From assembly GCF_023016005.1 (NCBI RefSeq), contig NZ_JALKAZ010000001.1, forward strand, positions 1,426,001-1,490,000: 64,000 bases of DNA. The letters run 5' to 3'. A program made the position numbers and the translations under genes. Positions 27,268 to 36,993 of this stretch are shown here, piece by piece (positions within the stretch are counted from its first letter, which is position 1; every line of letters begins with the position of its first letter). Below the pieces are notes generated by a model that saw only the letters and a list, made by a program, of their open reading frames with translations, had not been told where the DNA came from and ran no database searches. The stretch is from Erythrobacter sp. F6033 (GTDB taxonomy: Bacteria; Pseudomonadota; Alphaproteobacteria; Sphingomonadales; Sphingomonadaceae).

Positions 27268-29586
27268 ATGCGCCAAAAGGAACTTAGACTAGCTCTCATC
27301 TGTTACGGCGGCGTATCACTCGCCGTGTATATGCATGGTGTCACCAAAGAGATTTGGCATCTCGCTCGAGCAAGCAGGTGCTTCCATTCACCCGAAGCAG
27401 GCAACCTGAACGGTGTCGCCCACGTCTACCGCGATTTCTTGAAAATGATTGAGGCCGATTGCGGTCTCAGGCTTCGGGTTCTGCCAGACATCCTAACCGG
27501 CGCGAGTGCTGGCGGCATCAATGCCGTATTTCTTGCCCAGGCCATTCAGTCTGGGCAATCGCTTGAGCCCCTAACTGACCTGTGGCTTGAAAATGCCGAC
27601 GTCAGCGAACTCACCGACCCCAACGCCGAGCCAATGTGGCGCTATGCCAAATTCTGGGCTCAACCAATTGCAGACTGGTTCTTAAAGCGACCGGGAAACG
27701 CAGTAAGCGAGAGCGTTTCCCCTGAAACCCGCGATGAAGTTCGTCACAAAGTCTCACGGCTCGTACGAGGGCGTTGGTTCAGCCCTCCATTCTCCGGTGA
27801 TCGGTTCTCAGCGATGCTTTTCGAAGCGCTTGATAGCATGGCCGCAAGCGACCTTGGCCCTTCGCTGCTGCCGGATGGTCACCCGATTGACCTTTTTGTC
27901 ACGGCAACCGACTTCCGTGGCCATTCGGAAATGCTACGCCTTAACTCGCCGCCTATTGTTGAGGAAACCGAACATCGCATGCCGATAGGTTTTCGCACTA
28001 TCGTACACAGTGGCGATGACGGAGCTTTGGCGGACCCGCTCGAACTCGTCACAGCTGCCCGCGCTACCGCAAGTTTCCCAGGTGCGTTCCCTCCCCTCGT
28101 TATTGACGAAATCGATCGTTTGGCGGCGGAAAAGGGGAAACATTGGCTTTCGCGAGGCAGTTTCTTGTCACGCATTATGCCTATGCATGTTCGGGATGGA
28201 ACGATCGACAACGTTGCGCTTATTGATGGTTCTGTCTTGGTAAACGCTCCATTTGGCGCGGCCTTAGAGGCGCTAAACAATCGCAGTTCGCAGCGAGAGG
28301 TTGATCGCCGATTTATCTACATCGAGCCACGGCCGGATCGAAGCCGTGCAGTGGGAGCCAAGCCCGACCAGCCTGTCGGATTTTTCGGAGCCATTTTCGG
28401 CTCGCTTTCTACAATTCCAAGAGAGCAGCCTATTCGGGATGATCTTGAGCGGATTGAGAAACAGTCTCGTGATGCAGAGCGGCTTCAACGTATTGTAAAA
28501 GGCCTCCGCCCAGAGATTGATCGCGCAGTCGAGAAGCTGTTCGGTCTCACGTTCTTTCTTAACAGCCCCACTCCAAAGCGGCTTGGCAACTGGCGCGCGA
28601 AAGCTCAGCAGGCTGCTGCTGAAAATGCTGGTTACGCTTTTGGTGCCTACGCACAGACGAAATTCACGGCGATTGTCGATCGGCTCGCAGAGCTTACCCA
28701 TGCGGCTGCCCCAGAACTGTCGTTGGCAGATAATAGCCTGATCGCTGAGGTTTTGCGACGCGCATTGATCGAAAGAGGATTGCAGGATCTCACCGAAGAA
28801 GGCGGTGGCGCCAGTGAGCGCGCAATCGCATTCTTCCGAGCTCATGATGTTGGTTTTCGAATTAGGAGACTCCAGCTCCTTGCGCGGCGGCTTGCTCGCG
28901 ATTGGGAAACGGATCCTGAGATCCCAGATGATGCGCTGGATCTGGCGCGAGGCAAGATTTACGAGATACTGGGTCTTTATAACCGCGCAGATGATAGCGC
29001 ACTTGCAAGCGATGAATTCCGCAAACTCGCGCGGGATGTCTTGGAGAATCCGGGCGCCGTGCTGGATTTTCTGGAGACCACCAGGCTTCTCCCGGAAAAC
29101 GACCTGGAAGCGGAACGGATGCTGACAGAAGCGCTGGATGCGATGCCGAAAAATCTGAAACGGCGGATGTTGCTCACATATCTCGGATTCCCGTTCTATG
29201 ATGTTGCAACGTTGCCGTTGGTGCAGAGCGACCGGCTTGCCGAATATAACCCGGTGAAGATCGACAGGATTAGTCCAGACGATGCGCGGTCGATCCGTGA
29301 AGGCGGCACCCAAGCGACTTTACGTGGGATTGAGTTCTACAATTTTGGAGCGTTTTTCAGCCGCGCATACCGCGAAAATGACTATGTTTGGGGCCGGCTA
29401 CATGGGGCAGAACGCATGATCGATTTTGTCGCGTCGACGGTAGAGGCTGGGTTGCCGGACGCCACAATACGGCAATACAAACGCGCCGCGTTCCTTGCGA
29501 TCATAGACGAAGAGGCCGAAATTGGTCGCTGCCGAGAAAGTCTGCTCAAAACAATTCGGACCGAAGTGGTCGATCGGTTTGCCTGA
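27268..29586 (+). CDS. Patatin-like phospholipase-family protein (with C-terminal DUF3376-type region)
   Basis: 772 residues. Patatin fold hallmarks: oxyanion loop CYGGVSLAVYMHG at the N-terminus, nucleophile S80 in GASAGG and D320 in LIDGSVL (Ser-Asp dyad). The C-terminal half (about 400-770) is helical and matches the patatin-related TIGR03607/DUF3376 architecture. No signal peptide. The frame is open further upstream across radA in antisense, but that part is a shadow. Starts divergent from radA (70 bp) and its stop abuts the stop of the convergent MBL gene. Lipid hydrolase activity is inferred from the dyad. Confidence 0.88.
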   Translation: MRQKELRLALICYGGVSLAVYMHGVTKEIWHLARASRCFHSPEAGNLNGVAHVYRDFLKMIEADCGLRLRVLPDILTGASAGGINAVFLAQAIQSGQSLEPLTDLWLENADVSELTDPNAEPMWRYAKFWAQPIADWFLKRPGNAVSESVSPETRDEVRHKVSRLVRGRWFSPPFSGDRFSAMLFEALDSMAASDLGPSLLPDGHPIDLFVTATDFRGHSEMLRLNSPPIVEETEHRMPIGFRTIVHSGDDGALADPLELVTAARATASFPGAFPPLVIDEIDRLAAEKGKHWLSRGSFLSRIMPMHVRDGTIDNVALIDGSVLVNAPFGAALEALNNRSSQREVDRRFIYIEPRPDRSRAVGAKPDQPVGFFGAIFGSLSTIPREQPIRDDLERIEKQSRDAERLQRIVKGLRPEIDRAVEKLFGLTFFLNSPTPKRLGNWRAKAQQAAAENAGYAFGAYAQTKFTAIVDRLAELTHAAAPELSLADNSLIAEVLRRALIERGLQDLTEEGGGASERAIAFFRAHDVGFRIRRLQLLARRLARDWETDPEIPDDALDLARGKIYEILGLYNRADDSALASDEFRKLARDVLENPGAVLDFLETTRLLPENDLEAERMLTEALDAMPKNLKRRMLLTYLGFPFYDVATLPLVQSDRLAEYNPVKIDRISPDDARSIREGGTQATLRGIEFYNFGAFFSRAYRENDYVWGRLHGAERMIDFVASTVEAGLPDATIRQYKRAAFLAIIDEEAEIGRCRESLLKTIRTEVVDRFA

Positions 29587-30477
29587 TTAGGCTTCGATGC
29601 TGTTCCAGATAGCAGTGACGAAAGAATCTGCGCTGATAAATCCCTCGCCGCGTGCAAAATCAGCGAACGGCTTGCTTGCCTTTGCATCTTCAACACTCAT
29701 GCCTTGGGCGTGAAGCGCCTCAACACGTTTAACGGCCTCACCCATCATCTCTCGATATGCAACCAATTCAGACTTGTTCGACATCGGGCCGTGACCGGGA
29801 ATGACCTTCGTATTGTCGTCAATCATCGCAATCACGACATCGAGCGATTGCATCGCGGCGTATACATTGCCGCCTGAAGCCACATCGATGAAAGGATAAC
29901 CTGGGATCTTGAAGTAAAGATCGCCCATGTGAATGACATTCTTGTCTTCCCAAACTACGACGCTGTCACCATCTGTGTGGCCGCCACCAAGGAACATCAG
30001 GTTGATCGTGTCACCGTTCAGGTGAAACCGCATACCTTGACCATATGTGACTACCGGAAGCGCCTCTTTGGGTGACGCAGGAGTTGTACGGGTCCCGCGC
30101 TGTTGTTCGGTCGACATGCGCACGCGGACATTGTCATGAGCAAAGATGGTTGCTCCGGTCTTGCCGAAATGTTCGTTGCCGCCGGTGTGATCGCCGTGCC
30201 AGTGCGTGTTCACAACGTACTTTGCCGGTGTCGCGCCGAGATCCGAAACAGCGGCCTCGATCTTGCTGGACAAAGGCGCAAACTGATCATCGATCAGGAC
30301 CGTTGCATCCTCGCCGAAACTGACACCCATGTTCCCGCCAGCGCCAAACAACACGGCAACACCCGGGGCAATTTCCTCAGTCTTTATCTCGACATCATCG
30401 AAATTTCGCTGCGCGATCGTAGGACTTGCGACCGCAAGGGCTGCTGCAGCAAATGAAATGGCGGCGAGACGGTTCAT
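29587..30477 (-). CDS. MBL-fold metallo-hydrolase, secreted
   Basis: 296 residues. Signal peptide 1-23 (ends TIAQ). Zinc motif HxHxDH: H92-W-H94-G-D96-H97 in NTHWHGDHTGG; further His in GGGHTDGDS and GHGPMSNKSE. Resembles periplasmic metallo-beta-lactamase-fold hydrolases of the SoxH/QuinoProtein-relay type; the true substrate is unknown. AGGAG precedes the ATG. An upstream open extension (63 codons) is not supported. Confidence 0.88.
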   Translation of the reverse strand: MNRLAAISFAAAALAVASPTIAQRNFDDVEIKTEEIAPGVAVLFGAGGNMGVSFGEDATVLIDDQFAPLSSKIEAAVSDLGATPAKYVVNTHWHGDHTGGNEHFGKTGATIFAHDNVRVRMSTEQQRGTRTTPASPKEALPVVTYGQGMRFHLNGDTINLMFLGGGHTDGDSVVVWEDKNVIHMGDLYFKIPGYPFIDVASGGNVYAAMQSLDVVIAMIDDNTKVIPGHGPMSNKSELVAYREMMGEAVKRVEALHAQGMSVEDAKASKPFADFARGEGFISADSFVTAIWNSIEA

Positions 30478-30535
30478 TATGTGGCTCCTATTCAAAATGG
30501 GAAGTATACAGCGTCTGCAACTCTGTCGAGCGCAG

Positions 30536-31177
30536 TTAGCCCGCACGTGCAAAGAACAGTAGCATGACCAAGCGTGCATCTTCGCCGGCCTGACCAAAGC
30601 CGGGTGCTGCGTTGTGAAATTGCCATGGTGAGAACAAGAGCAGCCGGTTGAACCGCGCTGGCACACGCATTGTCCTCTCCCACTTCGCAGGCAAGGTAGT
30701 GTCCGTATTGACCACCCCGTCTATCAACGCATTGATGTCCGGGTAACCAGCGGCGCTAATGCCGGACGCGTCTTGAGGAACAGCTTCCAATCCAGTCCGC
30801 TTATGGCGGAAAAAATCGGTGCCGCCTGCGATTGGCTTGGCACAATCTTCTGGGCGGGAAAGATAGAGAATACCCGAATAGAACGCCGGATCGATATGGA
30901 CGCCACTTTTGCCCTTGTCGCCCTTTCGCGTCAGCCGGCAATGCCCGTGCTGCGTTCCCTTAGCACCTGTAACTTTCACTCCCAAAAGACGGGAGACGCT
31001 CGCGTCCAATGCTTCCGTGTCGAGCGGCGAGCCCGAATTTAGCCCGGGAAAGCTCCCGTTCTGCGCAGAGGCATCGTAATCGAGCGCAAGCGCTTCACGC
31101 CGCGCGGCCCACGGGTCTTTCAAAAAGTTGTCGATGATGGTGATCGCAGGCAACACAATGCGCGCCGTTCTATTCAC
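30536..31177 (-). CDS. DUF6445-like putative 2-oxoglutarate/Fe(II)-type protein
   Basis: 213 residues. Two conserved His-containing segments, SGVHIDPAFYSGILYLS and FSPWQFHNAAPGFG, are arranged like the HxD...H facial triad of 2OG-Fe(II) oxygenases, which is typical of the DUF6445 group. No signal peptide. It follows dnaJ by 18 bp on the same strand and may be read through from the dnaKJ operon. Substrate unknown. Confidence 0.7.
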   Translation of the reverse strand: MNRTARIVLPAITIIDNFLKDPWAARREALALDYDASAQNGSFPGLNSGSPLDTEALDASVSRLLGVKVTGAKGTQHGHCRLTRKGDKGKSGVHIDPAFYSGILYLSRPEDCAKPIAGGTDFFRHKRTGLEAVPQDASGISAAGYPDINALIDGVVNTDTTLPAKWERTMRVPARFNRLLLFSPWQFHNAAPGFGQAGEDARLVMLLFFARAG

Positions 31178-31195
31178 TCATCGCCAATTGGCAAG

Positions 31196-32344
31196 CTAGC
31201 TACCGAATGCGTCCTTAAGTTTGCTGAAGAAGCTGCGGCTCTCAGGGCACTCATCGCCTGTTTCGGTTTCGCGGAACTGCTCGAGGATTTCTTTTTGTTG
31301 GCGGCTGAGCTTGGTCGGCGTTTCAACTGCAATCTCGACAACCAGATCACCGCGGCCACGCCCTTGTAGAACTGGCATACCAGCTCCCCGAACCCGCAAC
31401 TGTTTGCCAGATTGGATGCCTGTCGGAATATCGACTGTGTTGGTTGATCCATCAAGGTCAGGGATGTCGACGCTACCGCCAAGCGCAGCAGTGGTGAAAC
31501 TGACCGGGATCCGCGTGGCCAAGGTTGTGCCTTCGCGCTCAAACACAGCATGCGGCTTCACATGGATGAAAATGTAGAGGTCACCTGGAGGTGCGCCGCG
31601 CTGACCAGCCTCACCTTTGCCGGAAAGTCGAATACGCGTTCCGGTATCTACACCCGGAGGTATCTCAACCGCGAGAGCTTGAGCACGGTCTACGCGCCCT
31701 TCGCCGCGGCAATCACCGCATGGGTCTTCGATTACTGATCCACGTCCGGCGCATGTAGGACAAGGGCGCTCTACAACGAACAAGCCCTGCTTTGCACGCA
31801 CTGCGCCTTGACCATGGCAAAGATTACATGTCCGCTCTCCGGTCCCCGGCGTCGCCCCTGAACCTTCGCAAGTTTCGCAGCTTTGCGAGACTTCGATCTC
31901 AATTTCGGTTGATTTGCCGTCGAATGCCTCTTCGAGCGTGACCTGCATATCATAGCGAAGATCAGCACCGCGGCGTTGCTGCTGGCGCGCACGCCCAGCT
32001 CCGCCACCGCCAAATGCGCTGCCAAATATTGTCTCGAAGATATCGCCTATATCTCCGAAATCGGCCTGACCTGCGCCACCGCCAAAGCCGCCACCACCGC
32101 CGCCATTCATGCCCTGCGTGTAGGCATCATGGCCAAAGCGATCATAGGCAGCGCGCTTCTGTGGATCTTTGAGGCACTCATAGGCCTCGTTGCAGGCTTT
32201 GAACTTGGCTTCAGCCTCAGCATCATCCGGATTGCGGTCCGGGTGATATTTCATCGCCACTTTGCGATAGGCGCTTTTCAGCGTCGCGCCATCCGCATCG
32301 CGGGACACTTGGAGCAGTTCATAAAAGTCGGTCTGGGTAGCCAT
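31196..32344 (-). CDS. dnaJ: Chaperone DnaJ
   Basis: Hsp40 co-chaperone of DnaK. J domain with HPD at residues 34-36 (KYHPDRN), Gly-rich region (GGGGGGFGGG), four CxxCxGxG zinc repeats (CETCEGSG, CNLCHGQG, CPTCAGRG, CGDCRGEG) and C-terminal substrate domains. 382 residues from MATQTDFYELL. Located 78 bp after dnaK. Confidence 0.97.
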   Translation of the reverse strand: MATQTDFYELLQVSRDADGATLKSAYRKVAMKYHPDRNPDDAEAEAKFKACNEAYECLKDPQKRAAYDRFGHDAYTQGMNGGGGGGFGGGAGQADFGDIGDIFETIFGSAFGGGGAGRARQQQRRGADLRYDMQVTLEEAFDGKSTEIEIEVSQSCETCEGSGATPGTGERTCNLCHGQGAVRAKQGLFVVERPCPTCAGRGSVIEDPCGDCRGEGRVDRAQALAVEIPPGVDTGTRIRLSGKGEAGQRGAPPGDLYIFIHVKPHAVFEREGTTLATRIPVSFTTAALGGSVDIPDLDGSTNTVDIPTGIQSGKQLRVRGAGMPVLQGRGRGDLVVEIAVETPTKLSRQQKEILEQFRETETGDECPESRSFFSKLKDAFGS

Positions 32345-32422
32345 CAGGTCCTCGCCCGTCGCAAAAACCATCCGCCGCCAGCGCAGATTGCACCAGCGGC
32401 GGCATAGTTTTCCATCAGGACA

Positions 32423-34354
32423 TTAGTCCTTTTTGTCTTCGTCGACCTCGGAGAATTCAGCATCGACGACGTCTTCGTCGGCTGGTTCATCAGCGGCTGC
32501 ATCAGCACCAGCATCTCCACCTTCAGGTGCAGCAGCCTGCTCCTGTTCGTAAATTTGCTGGCCCATCTTCATCGCCGCTTCGGTCAGAGCCTGCGCTTTT
32601 GCGCTGATCTCTTCGCCGTCGTCGCCTTCAAGAGCTGTCTTGGTTGCTGCGAGTGCTTCCTCGACAGCCGACTTGGTGTCAGCGTCGATCTTGTCACCAT
32701 GCTCTTCGAGCTGCTTCTCGGTCGCGTGGACAAGACTGTCTGCTTGGTTGCGAGCTTCTGCCGCTTCCTTGCGCTTCTTGTCTTCGTCCGCGAATTTCTC
32801 CGCGTCTTGGACCATCTGGTCGATATCGCTGTCGGAAAGACCGCCAGACGCCTGGATCTTGATCGTCTGTTCTTTGCCGGTGCCTTTGTCCTTAGCAGCA
32901 ACCGAAACGATGCCGTTCGCGTCGATATCGAATGTCACTTCGACTTGCGGCACGCCGCGCGGTGCTGGCGGGATGCCGACAAGGTCAAAGTTGCCAAGCA
33001 ACTTGTTATCGGCCGCCATTTCACGCTCGCCTTGGAAGACTTTGATCGTCACGGCCTGCTGATTGTCTTCAGCGGTCGAGTAAGTCTGTGTCTTCTTGGT
33101 CGGGATCGTGGTGTTGCGATCAATCATGCGTGTGAATACGCCGCCAAGCGTCTCAATGCCGAGCGAAAGCGGGGTCACGTCCAGTAGGAGAACATCTTTA
33201 ACGTCACCCTGCAGAACGCCAGCCTGAATTGCCGCGCCCATGGCAACAACTTCATCGGGGTTCACACCAGTGTGCGGTTTCGCTTCGAAGAATTTCTCAA
33301 CGACTTCACGAACTTTCGGCATTCGGGTCATACCGCCAACAAGGATAACCTCGTCGATCTCGTCCTTGGAAACGCCGGCATCTTTCAAAGCCTTTTTACA
33401 AGGATCAAGAGTGCGGTTGATTAGATCGCCAACCATCTTTTCAAGGTCGGAACGGCTGATCGTTTCCACGAGGTGCAATGGAGTGGATGAACCACCTTCC
33501 ATGCGCGCGGTGATAAACGGCAAGTTCACTTCTGTCGTGGCTGAGCTCGAGAGTTCGATCTTTGCCTTTTCAGCAGCTTCTTTCAGGCGTTGAAGAGCGA
33601 GCTTATCGGTCTTCAGATCCATGTTTTCTTTCTTGTTGAACTGCTCGGCGAGCCACTCAACAATCGCATTGTCAAAGTCTTCACCACCAAGGAACGTGTC
33701 GCCGTTGGTCGATTTAACTTCGAATACGCCATCACCGATTTCGAGTACGGAAACGTCGAAAGTACCGCCGCCAAGGTCATAAACGGCAATGGTTTTGCCG
33801 TCTTCTTTGTCCATGCCGTAAGCAAGAGCAGCGGCAGTCGGCTCATTGATAATACGAAGAACTTCAAGACCAGCGATCTGGCCAGCATCCTTGGTCGCCT
33901 GACGTTGAGCATCGTTGAAGTATGCAGGAACGGTGATAACCGCTTGTTGCACATCTTCACCGAGATAGCTCTCAGCGGTTTCTTTCATCTTTTGCAGAAT
34001 GAAAGCCGAAACCTGGCTTGGCGAATATTCCTCACCGCTTGCCTCGACCCATGCATCACCGTTTTTGCCTTTGACGATGTCGTATGGAACCAATTCCATA
34101 TCTTTCTTCGTCAGCGGATCGTCGAACCGGCGACCGATCAAACGCTTGATCGCAAAAAGTGTGTTGTCGGGATTGGTCACTGCCTGACGCTTGGCCGGCT
34201 GACCGATCAACCGTTCGCCGTCTTTCGTGAAAGCGACGATAGAAGGTGTCGTGCGTGCACCTTCAGAATTTTCGATTACCTTCGGCTTACCGCCGTCCAT
34301 CACAGAGACACAGCTGTTAGTCGTGCCGAGGTCAATACCGATTACTTTACCCAT
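32423..34354 (-). CDS. dnaK: Chaperone DnaK (Hsp70)
   Basis: 643 residues. ATPase domain begins [17 protein letters not shown] and contains [12 protein letters not shown] and [11 protein letters not shown]; the acidic C-terminal tail ends VDEDKKD. The start was chosen at MGKVIG with GGGGA upstream; an in-frame extension of 42 codons is not homologous. A likely heat-shock (RpoH) promoter is upstream at 34453-34483. Confidence 0.98.
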   Translation of the reverse strand: MGKVIGIDLGTTNSCVSVMDGGKPKVIENSEGARTTPSIVAFTKDGERLIGQPAKRQAVTNPDNTLFAIKRLIGRRFDDPLTKKDMELVPYDIVKGKNGDAWVEASGEEYSPSQVSAFILQKMKETAESYLGEDVQQAVITVPAYFNDAQRQATKDAGQIAGLEVLRIINEPTAAALAYGMDKEDGKTIAVYDLGGGTFDVSVLEIGDGVFEVKSTNGDTFLGGEDFDNAIVEWLAEQFNKKENMDLKTDKLALQRLKEAAEKAKIELSSSATTEVNLPFITARMEGGSSTPLHLVETISRSDLEKMVGDLINRTLDPCKKALKDAGVSKDEIDEVILVGGMTRMPKVREVVEKFFEAKPHTGVNPDEVVAMGAAIQAGVLQGDVKDVLLLDVTPLSLGIETLGGVFTRMIDRNTTIPTKKTQTYSTAEDNQQAVTIKVFQGEREMAADNKLLGNFDLVGIPPAPRGVPQVEVTFDIDANGIVSVAAKDKGTGKEQTIKIQASGGLSDSDIDQMVQDAEKFADEDKKRKEAAEARNQADSLVHATEKQLEEHGDKIDADTKSAVEEALAATKTALEGDDGEEISAKAQALTEAAMKMGQQIYEQEQAAAPEGGDAGADAAADEPADEDVVDAEFSEVDEDKKD

Positions 34355-34452
34355 TATTTCCCCATCCATTGGACGTTGTTGGACACCGCCTTCGTGCGTT
34401 TCCCCGGTGGAATATCCTTTGGGCAAAACGCCTCGGCGGCTCGAATATGAGC

Positions 34453-34483
34453 GGGATATAGGTGCGGTTTTGCTTGGCACAAG
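34453..34483 (-). promoter_or_regulatory. RpoH-type heat-shock promoter for dnaKJ
   Basis: On the minus strand CTTG (34483-34480), a 17-bp spacer and CCTATATCCC (34462-34453) match the alphaproteobacterial sigma-32 consensus CTTG-N17/18-CYTATNT. It lies about 100 bp upstream of the dnaK ATG. A second CTTG (34491-34488) is slightly further out. No CIRCE element (TTAGCACTC inverted repeat) is seen here or at hrcA. Confidence 0.65.
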
Positions 34484-34531
34484 AGATCAAGCGCACTAGT
34501 TTTCATGTCATCTGATGAGGGGACAACGATA

Positions 34532-35062
34532 ATGATTACGCCAAACAAAAGCGGTCGCGCGCTCAAATCCGTCTTGGCTGCAGCAACTTTGGCAGGCACG
34601 GTTACTCTGTCGGCATGCGGCGGCGAGGCTGACACAGCAGTCGAAGAAGTAGCTGGCACAATTCCGGGCATGAGCATCGAGAATCCACGGATGGTTCTGA
34701 ACGCCGTGGAGGGCAACCCAGCAGCTGTGTATTTTAAATTGAAATACGATGCCGATCGCGGGCTCTCGATAGCGACAGCGGAAGTCGCACAAGCTGGTAG
34801 TTCGACGCTCCACGATTATGGCGAATACGACTTCAAAGTGCAGATGATGGAAGCTCTTCCAATAACTCTTACAAAGGGCACGGAAGTCGAATTCAAGCCC
34901 GGCGGCTTACATGTGATGGCATTCGACCCATCGCCAGAGTTGAAACCCGGTTCAAAGGCCGAGGTTACACTGCGGGTCTCAGGCGGACAAACTCATACTT
35001 TTGAAGCAGAGGTGCTCGCCGCTGGTGATGAGCGTGCCGCAGCCACTGGTGACGAAGGCTGA
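34532..35062 (+). CDS. PCu(A)C-type periplasmic copper chaperone, lipoprotein
   Basis: 176 residues. The N-terminus has a signal with LSAC (Cys29), so it is probably a lipoprotein. The copper site is visible as STLHDYGEY ... VQMME and PGGLHVMAF (His and Met ligands; the family motif is HxM-type with PGGxHxM). Role: delivering Cu(I) to cytochrome oxidase or similar. ATG at 34532 is preferred over 34505 because GAGGGG lies 10 bp upstream. Divergent from dnaK. Confidence 0.87.
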   Translation: MITPNKSGRALKSVLAAATLAGTVTLSACGGEADTAVEEVAGTIPGMSIENPRMVLNAVEGNPAAVYFKLKYDADRGLSIATAEVAQAGSSTLHDYGEYDFKVQMMEALPITLTKGTEVEFKPGGLHVMAFDPSPELKPGSKAEVTLRVSGGQTHTFEAEVLAAGDERAAATGDEG

Positions 35063-35130
35063 TCAAAGCAGCGCCTCAAGCGACAAGCCAATCGAAGCCT
35101 CCCGCTTGTGCGGTCGGAGGCGAGCGCCAT

Positions 35131-35586
35131 TTAACGTCCGGTGAGGTTGCTCTCGCCCAGACGATATTTGGCGGCGCCATTGACTATGGTCAGGTCAAAA
35201 TAAAGCGACGGAAGTTTTTTCCGTTTCAACCGAAGCGAATAACAATGGCTCCACGTGGCCATTTGCATTTCCATCCGAAGGGTCACGCATATTGCGATGA
35301 TTTTTCGGTAGAGAGTTTGGAAAAGCAGGGGCATCTTGTCCACGAACTTACCCATGTATGGCAGACGCAAACACGCGGTGATTGGTATCTAATTCTGAAT
35401 CGGCATCCGTTCTGCCGTTATGAGTATGCGCTAAAGCCTGGAAAACCTTTCCGAGAGTACGGGATTGAGCAGCAAGCGGAAATTGTGAAACACGCTTTCT
35501 GGTTAAGGCATGGGGCGAAAGTCGCAGGAGTATCGGACAAGACAGCGTACGATGTCCTGGTCAATTTCAGCGGTGCAACGCGATAG
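35131..35586 (+). CDS. vgr-related HExxH protein (start codon unclear)
   Basis: The reading frame has clear family-like coding from about 35131 (LTSGEVALAQTIFGGAID) to 35586, with HELTH at residues 33-37 counted from the first ATG at 35245 (VHELTHVWQTQ) and CRYEYALKPG. This matches a small alphaproteobacterial family annotated as vgr-related or DUF4157-type zinc peptidase-like proteins, about 150 residues long. The first ATG removes some 38 homologous residues; upstream the frame runs to a stop at 35050-35052 without ATG, GTG or TTG. The only near-cognate codon is CTG at 35059. Start given is the first residue with recognisable homology, not a proven initiation site. Confidence 0.6.
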   Translation, partial: LTSGEVALAQTIFGGAIDYGQVKIKRRKFFPFQPKRITMAPRGHLHFHPKGHAYCDDFSVESLEKQGHLVHELTHVWQTQTRGDWYLILNRHPFCRYEYALKPGKPFREYGIEQQAEIVKHAFWLRHGAKVAGVSDKTAYDVLVNFSGATR

Positions 35587-35699
35587 CTTGAACATTCTCA
35601 GTTGAAGTGACGCAGCGCGCCGTAACGGCATGAGAAATTCACGTTGAAACGAGCAAATTGCGAGGTAATCCTGCGCATTGAGTTATTCGGGAGCGAGAA

Positions 35700-36368
35700 A
35701 TGATCACGACAGAAACAATTGACGGCGCGCACATCATCACGCTGGATGATGGGAAGGTGAACGCGCTCAACAAGGAAAAGCTCGATGCTCTCGTCGCCGC
35801 ACTTTCAAAATGCGCGGGCGATCTGGCTCCCGTGGCAATACGCGGGCGCAAAGGAATATTCTCTGCCGGTTTTGACCTGAAAGGATTTGGAGCCGGCCCA
35901 GAAATAGCGACCGCTCAATTGCAAGCTGGCAAAGACGCCATCCTCGCGATTTTGCGCCACCCTGCGCCTGTTATCACCGTCTGCGAAGGCCACGCCTACC
36001 CGATGGGAGCATTCCTGATGTTGGCGGCCGACCACGCCATCGGTGCTGAGGGAGAATTTGTCACGGGCATGAACGAAAGTGCGATCGGAATGGCATTACC
36101 GATTTATCCGATGATCCTTGGAGCCGCTCGCCTAAATGCGCACGGACGGAAAGCCGTTGCGACATCGGAGATGTTCAATCCAACTGATGCAGCAAAGGTA
36201 GGCTATTTCCAGAACGTAGTCGCCCCAGACGCCGTGGACGCAACGCTTCAGGCGACCCTAAAGCACATGAAGGGCCTTAACGCTGGAGCGTTCAATGCGA
36301 ATAAGACCGCAATGAACGCCCAACTGATTGCAGATATTGAAGCCAGCCCCCTACCTGATTTCGGGTAG
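35700..36368 (+). CDS. Crotonase/enoyl-CoA hydratase family protein
   Basis: 222 residues. The crotonase fold is recognisable: DDGKVNALNKEKLDAL near the N-terminus, oxyanion loop FSAGFDLKGFG and the second loop VITVCEGHAYPMGAFLMLAADHAIGA. Glu residues of classical hydratase are not in the usual places, so an isomerase or hydrolase reaction is equally possible. GGAGCGAG upstream of the ATG. Single-gene unit between the vgr-related gene and convergent grpE (11-bp gap). Confidence 0.85.
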   Translation: MITTETIDGAHIITLDDGKVNALNKEKLDALVAALSKCAGDLAPVAIRGRKGIFSAGFDLKGFGAGPEIATAQLQAGKDAILAILRHPAPVITVCEGHAYPMGAFLMLAADHAIGAEGEFVTGMNESAIGMALPIYPMILGAARLNAHGRKAVATSEMFNPTDAAKVGYFQNVVAPDAVDATLQATLKHMKGLNAGAFNANKTAMNAQLIADIEASPLPDFG

Positions 36369-36379
36369 GGCAGAACCGA

Positions 36380-36976
36380 TCAGTCAGGCTTTTTGGCCAC
36401 GCCAACCATTGCAGGTCGAAGCAGGCGGTTTTTGATCATCCAGCCCGACTGCATTTCCTGCACAATAGTGCCCGGTTCTTTCTCGTCCGTTGGCACTTCC
36501 ATCATCGCCTGATGCTGGTTCGGATCAAGCGGCATGTCCATCGCCGCGATGCGCTCAATGCCGTTTTGCTTGAAGACTTTCTCAAGCTCTCGCTGTGTCG
36601 CTTCGATGCCGACGACAAGACCTTTCATCTTTTCGTCTTCACGCAGGCTTTCGGGGATCGCATCGACAGCGCGTGACAGATTGTCCCAAACGCTCAAGAC
36701 ATCGCGGGCAAAGCCGGTCGCGGCATAATTGCGGGCATCCTGAATGTCCTTTTCCGCGCGGCGGCGAACATTCTGCGTGTCGGCTTTGGCGTAAAGAACT
36801 TCCTGCTTTGCTTCGTCGAGATCACGGCGCAGCGATTCCAGCGCTTCGTTTGCGTCATCGGCGCAAGCCTCATCCGTCTCATCACTATCTGTGAGAAACT
36901 CTTCTGGCACGCCTTTCAGTTCCGCTTTTACGTCTTCATTCGCCGCGTCATCCTGCGGCTTGTCGTTGTCGATCAT
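36380..36976 (-). CDS. grpE: Nucleotide exchange factor GrpE
   Basis: 198 residues. Acidic N-terminus, long coiled coil (EALESLRRDLDEAKQEVLYA) and the GrpE signature VFKQNGIERIAAMDMPLDPNQHQAMMEV. Releases ADP from DnaK. Lies 17 bp after hrcA, in the same operon. Confidence 0.97.
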   Translation of the reverse strand: MIDNDKPQDDAANEDVKAELKGVPEEFLTDSDETDEACADDANEALESLRRDLDEAKQEVLYAKADTQNVRRRAEKDIQDARNYAATGFARDVLSVWDNLSRAVDAIPESLREDEKMKGLVVGIEATQRELEKVFKQNGIERIAAMDMPLDPNQHQAMMEVPTDEKEPGTIVQEMQSGWMIKNRLLRPAMVGVAKKPD

Positions 36977-36993
36977 GTCTTTTGATGTTCCGT

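Noticed and set aside
28273..29313. Long antisense ORF inside the patatin-like gene.
   Set aside because: Composition is that of a shadow frame, with no motif or ribosome site.
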